25,726 bases of DNA from positions 1-25,726 of the forward strand of contig JAMPFE010000030.1 in assembly GCA_023664705.1 (NCBI GenBank). The letters run 5' to 3'. The DNA is from Lachnospiraceae bacterium (lineage in GTDB: Bacteria; Bacillota; Clostridia; Oscillospirales; Ruminococcaceae). The translations under genes and the position numbers were made by a program. Of the stretch, positions 13,798-21,525 are shown piece after piece. How positions within the stretch are numbered: position 1 is the stretch's first letter; each line of letters opens with the position of its first letter. Under the pieces are notes generated by a model, which was not told the origin of the DNA, ran no database searches, and saw only the letters and a program-made list of their open reading frames with translations.

Positions 13798-14586
13798 TTA
13801 AATCGCTATGTACTCTCCCGCCGTCTGCACGGGAGCGACGTTCAGCGTAAAATCGCGCTCCTCCAGCAGCCCGCGCTCCTCAAGAAACCGCTTGGTGTGC
13901 GTTTTCGCGGTCTGCGGAGTGTTGTTCTCGCGGGACAGATGCCCGAGGATAAGATGCCGCGTCCCTCCGCGGACGAGCCTTTCCGCGAACTCGGCGCAGA
14001 GCGCGTTGGATAAATGCCCCGTATCGCCGAGTATGCGCGCCTTTAAAAGCGGCGGATAATTCGGGTTTCTCCGCAGCATAGCCTCTTCGTAGTTGCTCTC
14101 GAGCAGCACAGCAAGGCAGCCCCTAAGCGCCCGCTCCGTCTCCTCGGTGACGACCCCGGTATCTGTGCAGACGCCGTAAAATTCGCCGTTGCAGCGTATC
14201 TTATAGCCCACGCTGTCCGCGGCGTCGTGCGAGGTCTTAAAGCAGCTCACCTCGAACGAGGCGCTTTGATAGCCGCCGTAAGCGTCGTATATGACCGCGT
14301 TCTCGGGCACCTTGCGGCTTTCCCGCAGAGCGTCGGCAGTCGCGGGCGTCGCGAAAACGGGAACGCCCGTGTGCTTGATTATCTGCTCGAGACCCTTTAT
14401 ATGGTCGATATGCTCGTGAGTGATAAAGACTGCCTCAATGCCGCTCATATCCGTGTCGATAAGCCCGAGGGAGTTGTTGAGCGCGCGGAATGAACAGCCC
14501 GCGTCCACGAGAATACCGTGACCGCGGGTTCCGATAAATGTTGAGTTTCCCTCGCTCGAGGAGCAGATGGGGTAAATTCTTGCCAT
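13798..14586 (-). CDS. walJ: WalJ/YycJ-type metallo-beta-lactamase fold hydrolase
   Basis: A 262-aa MBL-fold protein. The metal-binding motif HEHIDH (His57, His59, Asp61, His62) is intact. The N-terminus PICSSSEGNSTFIGT and the segments TSHDAADSVGYKI and LGHLSRENN are typical of the YycJ/WalJ branch. Family members are implicated in coordinating cell-wall metabolism with division and have been reported to act as DNA exonucleases; the exact reaction here is not shown. Its ATG directly follows the murA stop codon (TGAATG), so the two are tightly coupled, fitting a wall-related role. Usually this gene sits with walRK; here it sits with murA instead. Confidence 0.87.
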   Translation of the reverse strand: MARIYPICSSSEGNSTFIGTRGHGILVDAGCSFRALNNSLGLIDTDMSGIEAVFITHEHIDHIKGLEQIIKHTGVPVFATPATADALRESRKVPENAVIYDAYGGYQSASFEVSCFKTSHDAADSVGYKIRCNGEFYGVCTDTGVVTEETERALRGCLAVLLESNYEEAMLRRNPNYPPLLKARILGDTGHLSNALCAEFAERLVRGGTRHLILGHLSRENNTPQTAKTHTKRFLEERGLLEERDFTLNVAPVQTAGEYIAI

Positions 14587-15882
14587 TCAGATCGCCTTTT
14601 TCACAGCGGGATCGGATACGGGGTCGGGCTCGTCAACCTTGCGGATATTCGCGCCGAGACCGCGCAGCTTGATCTCCATATTTTCATATCCGCGTTCAAC
14701 GTGGAATATATCGTATATCTCGGAGGTGCCCTCCGCGCTGAGCGCCGCGATTATCAGCGCCGCGCCCGCTCTCAGGTCGGTGGTCTTTACGGGCGCGCCC
14801 TTCAAGCGCTCCACGCCCTCTATAACGGCGACCCTCCCCTCGACGGAGATATTCGCGCCCATTCTGCGGAGCTCGTCGACATAGCGGAAGCGGTTGTCGA
14901 AAATGCTCTCCGTCACCATGGAAGCGCCCTTCGCGCAGGTCAGCACGGCGGACATCTGCGGCTGCATATCCGTCGGGAACCCAGGGTGCGGCTGCGTTTT
15001 GATTGTCGTGCCGACGTAATTTTCGCCGCCTATCACACGAACCGCGTCGTCGTACTGCTCCACCTGAACGCCTATCTTCAGCAGCTTGTTGGTGATAGGC
15101 TCGAGGTGCTTGGGGATAACGTTCTTTATCAGTATATTGCTGCGGGTTGCCGCCGCGGCAGCCATAAACGTTCCCGCCTCTATCTGGTCGGGGATAACGC
15201 TGTAGGTCGTTCCGTGGAGCTCGCGCACTCCGCGTATCTTGATAACGTCCGTGCCCGCGCCGATAATATCCGCGCCCATGGAGTTAAGGCAGTTCGCCAA
15301 GTCGACAACGTGCGGCTCCTTGGCGGCGTTCTCGATAATGGTAAGCCCCTCCGCCTTGACCGCCGCCATAATGCCGTTTATGGTAGCTCCCACGGAGTTC
15401 TTGTCGAAGAATATCTGGTTGCCCATAAGCCGCTCCGCGCGGAGGTTAATCATGCCGCCGTCTATCTCGCACTGCGCTCCCAAAGCCGAAAAGCACTTGA
15501 GGTGCTGGTCAATGGGACGGTCGCCAAGATTGCAGCCGCCTGGCATGGAAACGTGCGCGGAATGAAATCTTCCGAGCAGCGTGCCGAGGAAATAGGTCGT
15601 CGCGCGCATGAGCTTCGCCTTCTCATACGGGATAGACATATTCATCAGCGGACGGGGGTCTATCTCCACCGTCGTTTTGTTAAGCATACGTATTTTCGCG
15701 CCCATTTCCTGCATTATCTGTAAGGTAATGGTAACGTCGCTGATATTCGGTATATTCTCAATAACGCAGGGCTCGTCGGAGAGGATAGTCGCGGGGATTA
15801 TCGCGACAACGGCGTTTTTCGCGCCGCTGACAACGACCTCGCCCGAGAGCCTCTCGCCGCCCTTGATCACATATTTCTCCAA
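14587..15882 (-). CDS. murA: UDP-N-acetylglucosamine 1-carboxyvinyltransferase (MurA)
   Basis: A 431-aa enzyme of the first committed step of peptidoglycan synthesis, adding enolpyruvate from PEP to UDP-GlcNAc. I start it at the TTG at 15882, which has GGGGGAA 8 nt upstream and gives the family N-terminus MEKYVIKGG. With this start the PEP/UDP-GlcNAc contacts fall at Lys22-Asn23 as in the E. coli enzyme, and the fosfomycin-target cysteine in PGGCNLGDRP is Cys117. PTDMQPQ carries the catalytic aspartate. An in-frame ATG at 15960 (457 aa) has no ribosome-binding site and adds an unrelated 26-residue leader. Because Cys is present, fosfomycin sensitivity at this site is expected. It leads an operon with walJ. 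Confidence 0.95.
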   Translation of the reverse strand: MEKYVIKGGERLSGEVVVSGAKNAVVAIIPATILSDEPCVIENIPNISDVTITLQIMQEMGAKIRMLNKTTVEIDPRPLMNMSIPYEKAKLMRATTYFLGTLLGRFHSAHVSMPGGCNLGDRPIDQHLKCFSALGAQCEIDGGMINLRAERLMGNQIFFDKNSVGATINGIMAAVKAEGLTIIENAAKEPHVVDLANCLNSMGADIIGAGTDVIKIRGVRELHGTTYSVIPDQIEAGTFMAAAAATRSNILIKNVIPKHLEPITNKLLKIGVQVEQYDDAVRVIGGENYVGTTIKTQPHPGFPTDMQPQMSAVLTCAKGASMVTESIFDNRFRYVDELRRMGANISVEGRVAVIEGVERLKGAPVKTTDLRAGAALIIAALSAEGTSEIYDIFHVERGYENMEIKLRGLGANIRKVDEPDPVSDPAVKKAI

Positions 15883-16013
15883 AAAAACACTTCCCCCTGT
15901 CTCTGCGGAAAGACAAACGCGCGAAAACCGCGGAGCTTTTTCCTCCGTAAGACACTTCATTCAAATTTATATATGTATCAAACTATAAAAGTATTGCTGT
16001 TCAATCATACAAG

Positions 16014-16027
16014 GTGAGTACACTCAC
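16014..16027. promoter_or_regulatory. palindrome at the start of the murA leader
   Basis: GTGAGT-AC-ACTCAC is a perfect 6-bp inverted repeat with a 2-bp centre. It sits just downstream of the murA -10 box at the predicted start of transcription, as a repressor site would. The regulator is not identified. Confidence 0.45.
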
Positions 16028-16035
16028 ACTTTTAT

Positions 16036-16064
16036 ATTATAGCATACTTTCCCCCGATTTTAAA
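16036..16064 (-). promoter_or_regulatory. murA promoter (extended -10)
   Basis: On the minus strand, TGCTATAAT has its -10 box at 16041-16036. A weak -35 (TTTAAA, 16064-16059) lies 17 nt upstream. The leader to the TTG start is about 145 nt. Confidence 0.65.
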
Positions 16065-16109
16065 GCCCAAAATCGAAAAAAAGCCGTTCTTTTGATTTTT
16101 TTGTGATAT

Positions 16110-16138
16110 TTAACTAAAAAACGCTTATAAAGTATAAT
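16110..16138 (+). promoter_or_regulatory. upstream dapL promoter candidate (P1)
   Basis: TTAACT (16110-16115) and TATAAT (16133-16138) with a 17-nt spacer. A transcript from here would have a ~130-nt leader. I saw no lysine riboswitch or clear attenuator in it. Confidence 0.5.
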
Positions 16139-16208
16139 AATTTTTCCGATATATGGCAAAGGCGGGCTCTCTCCTAAGATATTATTAGCCGAAAATCCGT
16201 TTTTAACC

Positions 16209-16237
16209 TTGACAAACGGAGAAAATTGTGATTTAAT
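16209..16237 (+). promoter_or_regulatory. proximal dapL promoter (P2)
   Basis: TTGACA (16209-16214) and TTTAAT (16232-16237) are spaced by 17 nt. The ATTGTACGAT segment at 16241-16250 near the predicted start weakly resembles the TTTGTACAAA element seen elsewhere in the window. Confidence 0.6.
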
Positions 16238-16274
16238 TATATTGTACGATATTTTTTGAAAGGAAAATCCGAAA

Positions 16275-17483
16275 ATGGCAAAATTAAACGAAAATTTCTT
16301 TAAGCTGAAGAAAAACTACCTCTTCATCGAGATAGCAAAGCGCATCAAAGCGTACTCCGAGGAGCACCCCGAGGAAGCCAAGCGCCTTATCAGAATGGGC
16401 ATCGGCGACGTTACCCGCCCGCTCGCGCCCGTTGTCGTCGAGGCTATGAAAAAGGCTGCCGATGAAATGGGCGTCCGCGAGACGTTCCGCGGCTACGAGG
16501 ACTCGGGCGCAGGCTACGATTTCCTGCGCGAGGCTGTCTCGAACTACTACAAGAGCTTCGGCGCGGACGTTTCCGCCGACGAGATACGCATTTCCGACGG
16601 CGCTAAATCCGACTGCGGCAACATTATCGACGTCTTCGGCAGCGGCAATGTCGTCCTCGTCGCCGACCCCGCTTATCCCGTTTACGTCGACTCCAACATC
16701 ATGAACGGAAACGACGTTATTTTCGCGGACTCCACCGAGGAGAACGGCTTCGCGGCAATGCCCGACAAGAGCGTCAAAGCCGACCTCATCTACCTCTGCT
16801 CCCCGAACAACCCCACGGGCTCCGTTTACAACACGGCGCAGCTCAAGGAGTGGGTGGACTACGCTCTCGCCAACAACGCCGTTATCATCTACGACGCGGC
16901 ATACGAAGCGTTCATCACCGAGGACAATATCCCGCGCTCTATCTACTGCGTCGAGGGCGCGAAAAAGTGCGCCATCGAGATATGCTCGCTCTCCAAGACC
17001 GCGGGCTTCACGGGAACCCGCTGCGGCTACACGGTAGTCCCGAACGAGCTTATCCAAAAGGACAGCTCCGGCAATGACGTTAAGCTCGCCGAGATATGGG
17101 CGCGCCGACAGGGCAGCAAGTTCAACGGCGTTTCCTATCCCGTTCAGCGCGGCGCGGAGGCTGTGTTCACGCCCGAGGGGCAGAAGCAGTGCAAAGAGAA
17201 CATCGCGTATTATCAGGAAAACGCGCGCGTTATCGCCGCGACCTGCGACGAGCTCGGCGTCAAATACACGGGCGGCGTGAACTCCCCGTACATCTGGCTG
17301 AAATGCCCGAACGGCATGGGCTCGTGGGATTTCTTCGATATGCTGCTGACGAAAATTCAGGTCGTCGGCACCCCGGGCGCGGGCTTCGGAAAGAACGGCG
17401 ACGGCTGGTTCAGGCTCACCGCCTTCGGCACTCACGAGGCGACAAAAGAAGCTATGGAGAGACTGAAAACGCTCTTGAAATAA
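16275..17483 (+). CDS. dapL: LL-diaminopimelate aminotransferase
   Basis: A 402-aa class I/II PLP aminotransferase. It converts tetrahydrodipicolinate directly to LL-diaminopimelate, supplying lysine and peptidoglycan cross-links. Visible features are the N-terminus NENFFKLKKNYLFIEIAKR, MGIGDVTRPL (41-50), SPNNPTG (176-182), Asp207 for the PLP nitrogen, and the Schiff-base lysine in SLSKTAGFTGTR (Lys241). The N-terminus and the length of about 400 residues are diagnostic of DapL within the fold family. AGGA lies 10 nt before the ATG. It is monocistronic and divergent from murA, so two cell-wall precursor genes share one intergenic region. Confidence 0.95.
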   Translation: MAKLNENFFKLKKNYLFIEIAKRIKAYSEEHPEEAKRLIRMGIGDVTRPLAPVVVEAMKKAADEMGVRETFRGYEDSGAGYDFLREAVSNYYKSFGADVSADEIRISDGAKSDCGNIIDVFGSGNVVLVADPAYPVYVDSNIMNGNDVIFADSTEENGFAAMPDKSVKADLIYLCSPNNPTGSVYNTAQLKEWVDYALANNAVIIYDAAYEAFITEDNIPRSIYCVEGAKKCAIEICSLSKTAGFTGTRCGYTVVPNELIQKDSSGNDVKLAEIWARRQGSKFNGVSYPVQRGAEAVFTPEGQKQCKENIAYYQENARVIAATCDELGVKYTGGVNSPYIWLKCPNGMGSWDFFDMLLTKIQVVGTPGAGFGKNGDGWFRLTAFGTHEATKEAMERLKTLLK

Positions 17484-17491
17484 CAAAAAAT

Positions 17492-17518
17492 AAGAGCCCG
17501 TTTAACGGGCTCTTTTCT
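17492..17518. terminator. bidirectional terminator between dapL and the lipoprotein gene
   Basis: A 9-bp stem, AAGAGCCCG (17492-17500) with CGGGCTCTT (17506-17514), over a TTTAA loop, and TTCTTTT after it. The opposite strand ends with a run of six T, so it can end both converging transcripts. Confidence 0.92.
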
Positions 17519-17523
17519 TTTGT

Positions 17524-18318
17524 TTAAATCGCCGTGAACATACTCATCGCGGAGATTATTTCCTCCTCGGTCGAAGCCGTAAAGGTCACGGAGCACATAT
17601 ATGTGTCCCTGCTCAGCGGGATAAGCTTCTGATACAGCACCTGCCCGTTGCTTTCGAGCCTTGAGCTCACGCACGGCGCGCTGCCGCCGATAAAGCTTAC
17701 GGTCGTCTTTTCCACCTCGACCTTTTCAATGCCCTGCGCCGTGAAGCTCGACCTGAGCCCCTCAATGGAAAGGTCGATATATTCGTCGGCAGTCAGGGAA
17801 TTTCCGTTGTTTGTAACGTTAAGGTTCTCGACAACGATATTCATATTCAGCGCCTTTTCCGTGTTCGCCATCAGCTCGTAGAGAATGGCGTTCGTCTCCA
17901 GCGCCGCGTTCGCGTTTGCGTCGGACATATCGGAAATGCCGTTGTACTGCGCCGCGAGAACGCTCTCTTCCACCGGCGTCCATTCGTCCGTAAACTCCGC
18001 CTTAAGCCCGATAAGCGGGGAGGTGTAGGTGTTTCCGTCCCACACACCGTGAGTGAACGCGCCGCTTACCTCGGGCGTGCTGCTCTCGGGAGCGGAGGAG
18101 CTTTCGCTCTCCGTGCTCGTTGAGCTTTCGGTCGAGCTTTCCGAAGAGCTGCTGCTCTCGGACGAGGTTGACGAGCTGCTCTTTGTCGACGACGTGGACG
18201 ACGTTGACGAGCTCTCGTTGGAGCTGCCCGTGGACGTGGAGCTCACGCCGCTGTTGTCGCACGCGGCGGTGAGCATTACCGACGCGCACACAAGAATAGT
18301 CAAAATTTTCTTTTTCAT
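17524..18318 (-). CDS. Ser-rich surface lipoprotein
   Basis: A 264-aa exported lipoprotein. The signal sequence MKKKILTILVCASVMLTAAC has a lipobox LTAAC, with Cys20 as the expected lipidated residue. Residues ~23-85 are a low-complexity Ser/Thr/Glu spacer. A globular domain of about 175 residues follows (FTHGVWDGNTYTSPLIGLKAEF at its start, DTYMCSVTFTAS near its end). The domain start, with a short beta hairpin and GLKAEF, resembles PsbP/DUF-type ligand domains in clostridial lipoproteins; I cannot assign a ligand. It has a consensus promoter and is monocistronic between two terminators. Confidence 0.83.
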   Translation of the reverse strand: MKKKILTILVCASVMLTAACDNSGVSSTSTGSSNESSSTSSTSSTKSSSSTSSESSSSSESSTESSTSTESESSSAPESSTPEVSGAFTHGVWDGNTYTSPLIGLKAEFTDEWTPVEESVLAAQYNGISDMSDANANAALETNAILYELMANTEKALNMNIVVENLNVTNNGNSLTADEYIDLSIEGLRSSFTAQGIEKVEVEKTTVSFIGGSAPCVSSRLESNGQVLYQKLIPLSRDTYMCSVTFTASTEEEIISAMSMFTAI

Positions 18319-18369
18319 AATAACTTCCTTTCAATACCGTGTTTATAGGTGTTTATATCCTATATATAC

Positions 18370-18398
18370 AGTATAAACAATTTGATATGGTTTGTCAA
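18370..18398 (-). promoter_or_regulatory. promoter of the lipoprotein gene
   Basis: On the minus strand, TTGACA (18398-18393) and TATACT (18375-18370) have a 17-nt spacer. The leader is about 45 nt and AAAGGAAG precedes the ATG. Confidence 0.85.
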
Positions 18399-18420
18399 GG
18401 GGTTTTTGAAAAAAATTCGC

Positions 18421-18449
18421 AAAAATCTCCCCCGTTAAAAGGGGGAGAT
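18421..18449 (-). terminator. terminator of the serC-serA unit
   Basis: On the minus strand, ATCTCCCCC and GGGGGAGAT form a 9-bp stem (arms 18441-18449 and 18425-18433) with a 7-nt loop, followed by a T-run. It lies 15 nt after the serA stop codon. Confidence 0.92.
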
Positions 18450-18464
18450 GATAACAACCGCAAA

Positions 18465-19628
18465 TCACTTGATAACGCGGACCCCGACAACGTTCTCGAC
18501 AGCCTTAAGCTTTTCGGCAATGCCGTCGGTGTTGCCCGAAACGTCGAAGCAGGTATACGCGTAGTCCTTCTTGGACTTGTTCTGGGAGTTCTCGATGTTC
18601 AGACCCGCCGCCGAAATAGGCTCGGTAACGGCGTTGATAACGCCCACCGCGTTCTTGTGGATAACGCAAATTTTCGCGTCGCCGGTTATCGGCATGCTCA
18701 TATTCGGCAGGTTTACGGAGTTCTTGATGTTGCCGTTTTCGATGTAATCGACAACCTCTTGAACCGCCATAACCGCGCAGTTGTCCTCGCTCTCGGGAGT
18801 GGACGCGCCGAGGTGCGGCAAAGCGATAACGCCCTCGTGCCCGATAAGCGCGTCGGTCGCGAAGTCGGTGACATAGCAAGCCATGCCGCCGTTGTCGAGC
18901 GCGTTTATAACCGCGTTCTCGTCGACAAGCGCGTCGCGCGAGAAGTTCAGCAGGCGCACGCTCTTCTTCATCTGCGAGATAGCCTCCGCGTTTATCATGC
19001 CCTTGGTCTCCGCGGTCGCGGGAACGTGGAGCGTGATATAATCGCACTGCTCGAAAATCTCCTTGTTGGACTTCACGTAGTGCACCTTGCCCGAAAGCTT
19101 CAGCGCGTTGTCAACGTTAAGGAACGGATCCGCGCCGTAGACCTCCATGCCGAGAGCCGCCGCCGCGTTCGCCACGAGCACGCCGATAGCCCCCAGCCCG
19201 ATAACGCCGAGCTTCTTGCCCATAATCTCGGGGCCCACGAACTGGCTCTTGCCTTTTTCAACGAGCTTTCCGACCTCGTCGCCCTTGCCCTTGAGGGTCT
19301 GTATCCAGTTCATGGACGCGGGCACCTTGCGGGAGCTCAGCAGCAGTCCGCAGATAACCAGCTCCTTAACGGCGTTGGCGTTAGCCCCCGGGGTGTTGAA
19401 CACCACAACGCCCCTCTCGGAGCACTTGTCAATCGGGATATTGTTCACGCCCGCGCCCGCCCTCGCGATAGCGAGCAGGTTGGAGCCGAGCTCCATATCG
19501 TGCATAGCCGCCGAGCGCACCAAAATCGCGTCGGGGTTCTTCACGTCGTCGCCGAAAGCGTATTTGCTCTTGTCGAGCAGGTCCGTGCCGCAAGCGGCTA
19601 TCTTGTTAAGCGTCTGTATATTGTACAT
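18465..19628 (-). CDS. serA: D-3-phosphoglycerate dehydrogenase with C-terminal ACT domain
   Basis: A 387-aa enzyme of the first step of serine synthesis, oxidising 3-phosphoglycerate to 3-phosphohydroxypyruvate with NAD. Visible features are the substrate-domain segment VRSAAMHD (37-44), RAGAGVNNI (57-65), the Rossmann GLGAIG (144-149), catalytic Arg231 in NFSRDALVDE, and His272 in PHLGAST. An ACT domain fills about 318-387 and probably mediates feedback control. The usual catalytic Glu appears as Asp259 (DFATDA where relatives have E). It starts at an ATG with AAGGAGAG, 10 nt after the DUF6440-like gene, so it depends on the transcript from upstream. The length is that of the short clostridial form. 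Confidence 0.95.
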   Translation of the reverse strand: MYNIQTLNKIAACGTDLLDKSKYAFGDDVKNPDAILVRSAAMHDMELGSNLLAIARAGAGVNNIPIDKCSERGVVVFNTPGANANAVKELVICGLLLSSRKVPASMNWIQTLKGKGDEVGKLVEKGKSQFVGPEIMGKKLGVIGLGAIGVLVANAAAALGMEVYGADPFLNVDNALKLSGKVHYVKSNKEIFEQCDYITLHVPATAETKGMINAEAISQMKKSVRLLNFSRDALVDENAVINALDNGGMACYVTDFATDALIGHEGVIALPHLGASTPESEDNCAVMAVQEVVDYIENGNIKNSVNLPNMSMPITGDAKICVIHKNAVGVINAVTEPISAAGLNIENSQNKSKKDYAYTCFDVSGNTDGIAEKLKAVENVVGVRVIK

Positions 19629-19638
19629 AATTCTCTCC

Positions 19639-19818
19639 TTACTTTTCTATCGGGGTAACAACGGGCTTTCCGTCCTTGTCGAGCAGCACGGTAAGACCGC
19701 CCGCGTATCCCGACGCGTGAAACACGTAATTCACGCCCGTCTCCATATCGACCAATATCTCACACAACTCCGTCGAGCCCTGCGTGTAAACTATTTTAAA
19801 TCTTGTCTTGTCAGCCAT
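19639..19818 (-). CDS. small DUF6440-like protein
   Basis: A 59-aa protein, MADKTRFKIVY followed by LVDMETGVNYVFHASGYAGG and LTVLLDKDGKPVV. The VDxETGVxY, SGYAGGLTxLLDxDGKP pattern matches the DUF6440 family of small beta-rich proteins, whose function is unknown. It has a very strong AGGAGG ribosome-binding site. It lies 35 nt below the DUF4926-like gene and 10 nt above serA, so it is the immediate upstream partner of serA. It is too short for many gene callers. Confidence 0.8.
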   Translation of the reverse strand: MADKTRFKIVYTQGSTELCEILVDMETGVNYVFHASGYAGGLTVLLDKDGKPVVTPIEK

Positions 19819-19853
19819 TGCCGCCTCCTAAAAATCAGCCCTTTGACATCTCA

Positions 19854-20012
19854 TCACAGTAATTTTTCAATATCATCGGGAGCTACAAAATCCGTATCCG
19901 TGCCGTTTGCTTTTTCGATGTCGCAAATATAGCCGCGCGTCAGCACGTCGACAATATAGGCTGTTTCGCCTGTTTTCAGCAAAATTTTGTCAAACAGTTT
20001 AAGCCCTACCAT
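19854..20012 (-). CDS. small DUF4926-like protein
   Basis: A 52-aa protein beginning MVGLKLFDKILLKTGETAYIV and ending DFVAPDDIEKLL. The shape (LxDxVxLKTG, strand, VxVL, then FVxPDDIE) is that of DUF4926-like SH3-type small proteins. The ribosome-binding site AAAGGGTGA lies right after the DUF6883-like stop, with 15 nt between the genes. In other bacteria proteins of this type are often encoded next to DUF6883-like genes, which suggests a functional pair; this is from memory and needs checking. Confidence 0.72.
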   Translation of the reverse strand: MVGLKLFDKILLKTGETAYIVDVLTRGYICDIEKANGTDTDFVAPDDIEKLL

Positions 20013-20027
20013 TTTTTGCTCACCCTT

Positions 20028-20354
20028 TCAATCGATATGCGCGGTCGTCAGCCGCAGCTCGCCCTTGACCTTGTCGTTTATCCAAGCCGTCAGAACATTT
20101 GCTTTTCTTCCGTTAGCCCCGATAATCTCCATTACATATTCATACAAGTCTCCGTCACAAACGGTTTTCTTATATTTCAACGCCCCTACGTCAAGGTTTT
20201 GACGAATGTTGGAGATAAGCTCCGAATAATTTTCCTTTGTGTATCCGAGAGCCTCACGGAAAGCCCGCGCCTTGTCCGGCTGCTTTACCGGGTCGAGCGC
20301 GTATTCCGTGAACTTCTCGGGCGGAATGTTCACGGGGAGATCTTCTAACTCCAT
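20028..20354 (-). CDS. DUF6883-like small protein
   Basis: A 108-aa protein from the ATG at 20354. The core PPEKFTEYALDP, DKARAFREALGYTKEN and KANVLTAWI ... RLTTAHI matches the DUF6883 pattern (K/R-x-YxL-NP, GKxxxFxxxLGY, and a C-terminal W-x-LTTAY). The family occurs as stand-alone proteins and as C-terminal domains of polymorphic-toxin-like proteins; its activity is unknown. The start is uncertain. The ATG lies in the -10 box of a consensus promoter, so transcripts from that promoter would need the GTG at 20333, where family similarity begins. Transcripts from serC could use the ATG or the TTG at 20381. Confidence 0.75.
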   Translation of the reverse strand: MELEDLPVNIPPEKFTEYALDPVKQPDKARAFREALGYTKENYSELISNIRQNLDVGALKYKKTVCDGDLYEYVMEIIGANGRKANVLTAWINDKVKGELRLTTAHID

Positions 20355-20381
20355 TATATCACGCGCACTTAAACTTGTCAA
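20353..20381 (-). promoter_or_regulatory. consensus internal promoter between serC and serA
   Basis: On the minus strand, TTGACA (20381-20376) and TATAAT (20358-20353) have a 17-nt spacer, a perfect match. It starts 4 nt after the serC stop codon and overlaps the candidate ATG of the DUF6883-like gene. Confidence 0.8.
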
Positions 20382-20385
20382 GCCG

Positions 20386-21465
20386 TCATCCGTTCTCCCG
20401 CTCGAACTTCTTCATAAACTCCACGAGCTTCTCCACGCCCTCGATAGGCATAGCGTTGTAGATAGAGGCTCTCATGCCGCCGACGGTACGATGACCCTTG
20501 AGGTTCTCAAAGCCCGCCGCCTTGGACTCCTTGACGAACTTCGCGTCCAGCTCCTCGCTGCCCGTAACGAACGGCACGTTCATCATCGAACGGTCCTCGG
20601 GGCGAACCGTGCCCTTGAACAGCTTGGACTGATCGAGGAAATCATACAAAATCTTGGCTTTCTTCTCGTTGTGAGCCTTCATAGCCTCCAAGCCGCCCAT
20701 TTTCTTTATCCACTTGAACACCTTGCCGCAGATATAGATGCCGTAGCAAGGGGGAGTGTTGTACAGCGAATCGTTGTCCGCCTGAGTTTTCCACTTAAGC
20801 ATGGTGGGAGTCCCGGGCAGCACGTCGTCGGTAATCAAGTCCTCGCGGATAATCGAGATAACAACGCCCGCGGGACCCACGTTCTTCTGAACGCCGCCGT
20901 AGATAACGCCGTACTTGGTAACGTCCACGGGCTCGCTCAAAAAGCAGGAGGAAACGTCCGCAACGAGTATCTTGCCCTTGGTGTTCGGCAGCGTCTTGAA
21001 CTTCGTACCGTAGATAGTATTGTTCTCGCAGATGTAAACATAATCCGCGTCCTCGGGAATATCGAGGTTTGAACAGTCGGGGATATACGAAAAGGTCTTG
21101 TCCTCGGAGGAAGCGACCTTAACAGCCTCCCCGTAGAGCTTCGCCTCCTGGAACGCCTTCTTCGCCCACTGCCCCGTAACGATGTAGGCAGCTTTCTTGT
21201 TCTTCATCAAATTCATCGGCACAGCCGCAAACTGCTGCGAAGCGCCGCCCTGCAAAAACAGCACCTTATAGTTATCGGGGATATTCATCAGCTCGCGAAT
21301 ATCCTTTTCGGCGGTCTTGATAATATCGTCATACGCCTTCGAGCGATGCGACATCTCCATAACGGACATACCCGTGCCGTTGTAGTCGAGCATCTCGTCG
21401 GCAGCCTCTTTCAATACTTCCTCGGGCAGGACAGCGGGTCCCGCGCTGAAATTGTAAACTCTCAT
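20386..21465 (-). CDS. serC: phosphoserine aminotransferase
   Basis: A 359-aa class V PLP aminotransferase, converting 3-phosphohydroxypyruvate and glutamate to phosphoserine, the step after SerA. Family features are the N-terminus YNFSAGPAVLP (4-14), GMSVMEMSHRSK (32-43), FLQGGASQQF (70-79), ADVSSCFLS (169-177) and the PLP lysine in YGGVQKNVGPAG (Lys194). Length and start fit the family exactly. AGGAGGAG precedes the ATG. It has its own consensus promoter and diverges from the xre gene. Three small genes and serA lie downstream on the same strand with no terminator between. Confidence 0.97.
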   Translation of the reverse strand: MRVYNFSAGPAVLPEEVLKEAADEMLDYNGTGMSVMEMSHRSKAYDDIIKTAEKDIRELMNIPDNYKVLFLQGGASQQFAAVPMNLMKNKKAAYIVTGQWAKKAFQEAKLYGEAVKVASSEDKTFSYIPDCSNLDIPEDADYVYICENNTIYGTKFKTLPNTKGKILVADVSSCFLSEPVDVTKYGVIYGGVQKNVGPAGVVISIIREDLITDDVLPGTPTMLKWKTQADNDSLYNTPPCYGIYICGKVFKWIKKMGGLEAMKAHNEKKAKILYDFLDQSKLFKGTVRPEDRSMMNVPFVTGSEELDAKFVKESKAAGFENLKGHRTVGGMRASIYNAMPIEGVEKLVEFMKKFERENG

Positions 21466-21525
21466 TTTGTCTCCTCCTGTAAAAAATTACCATTTTTATT
21501 CAGGGCACAACAGCCCACTGTTTCT

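Noticed and set aside
16139..16274. Lysine riboswitch in the dapL leader
   Set aside because: The leader is too short and none of the conserved riboswitch core segments are visible.
16284..17486. Minus-strand open frame of 400 codons
   Set aside because: Exact shadow of dapL with low-complexity Val/Arg/Asp composition.
18339..19658. Long plus-strand open frame of 439 codons
   Set aside because: It lies antisense to serA, is full of Arg/Val/His-type shadow composition and has no domain. The serA frame is certain.
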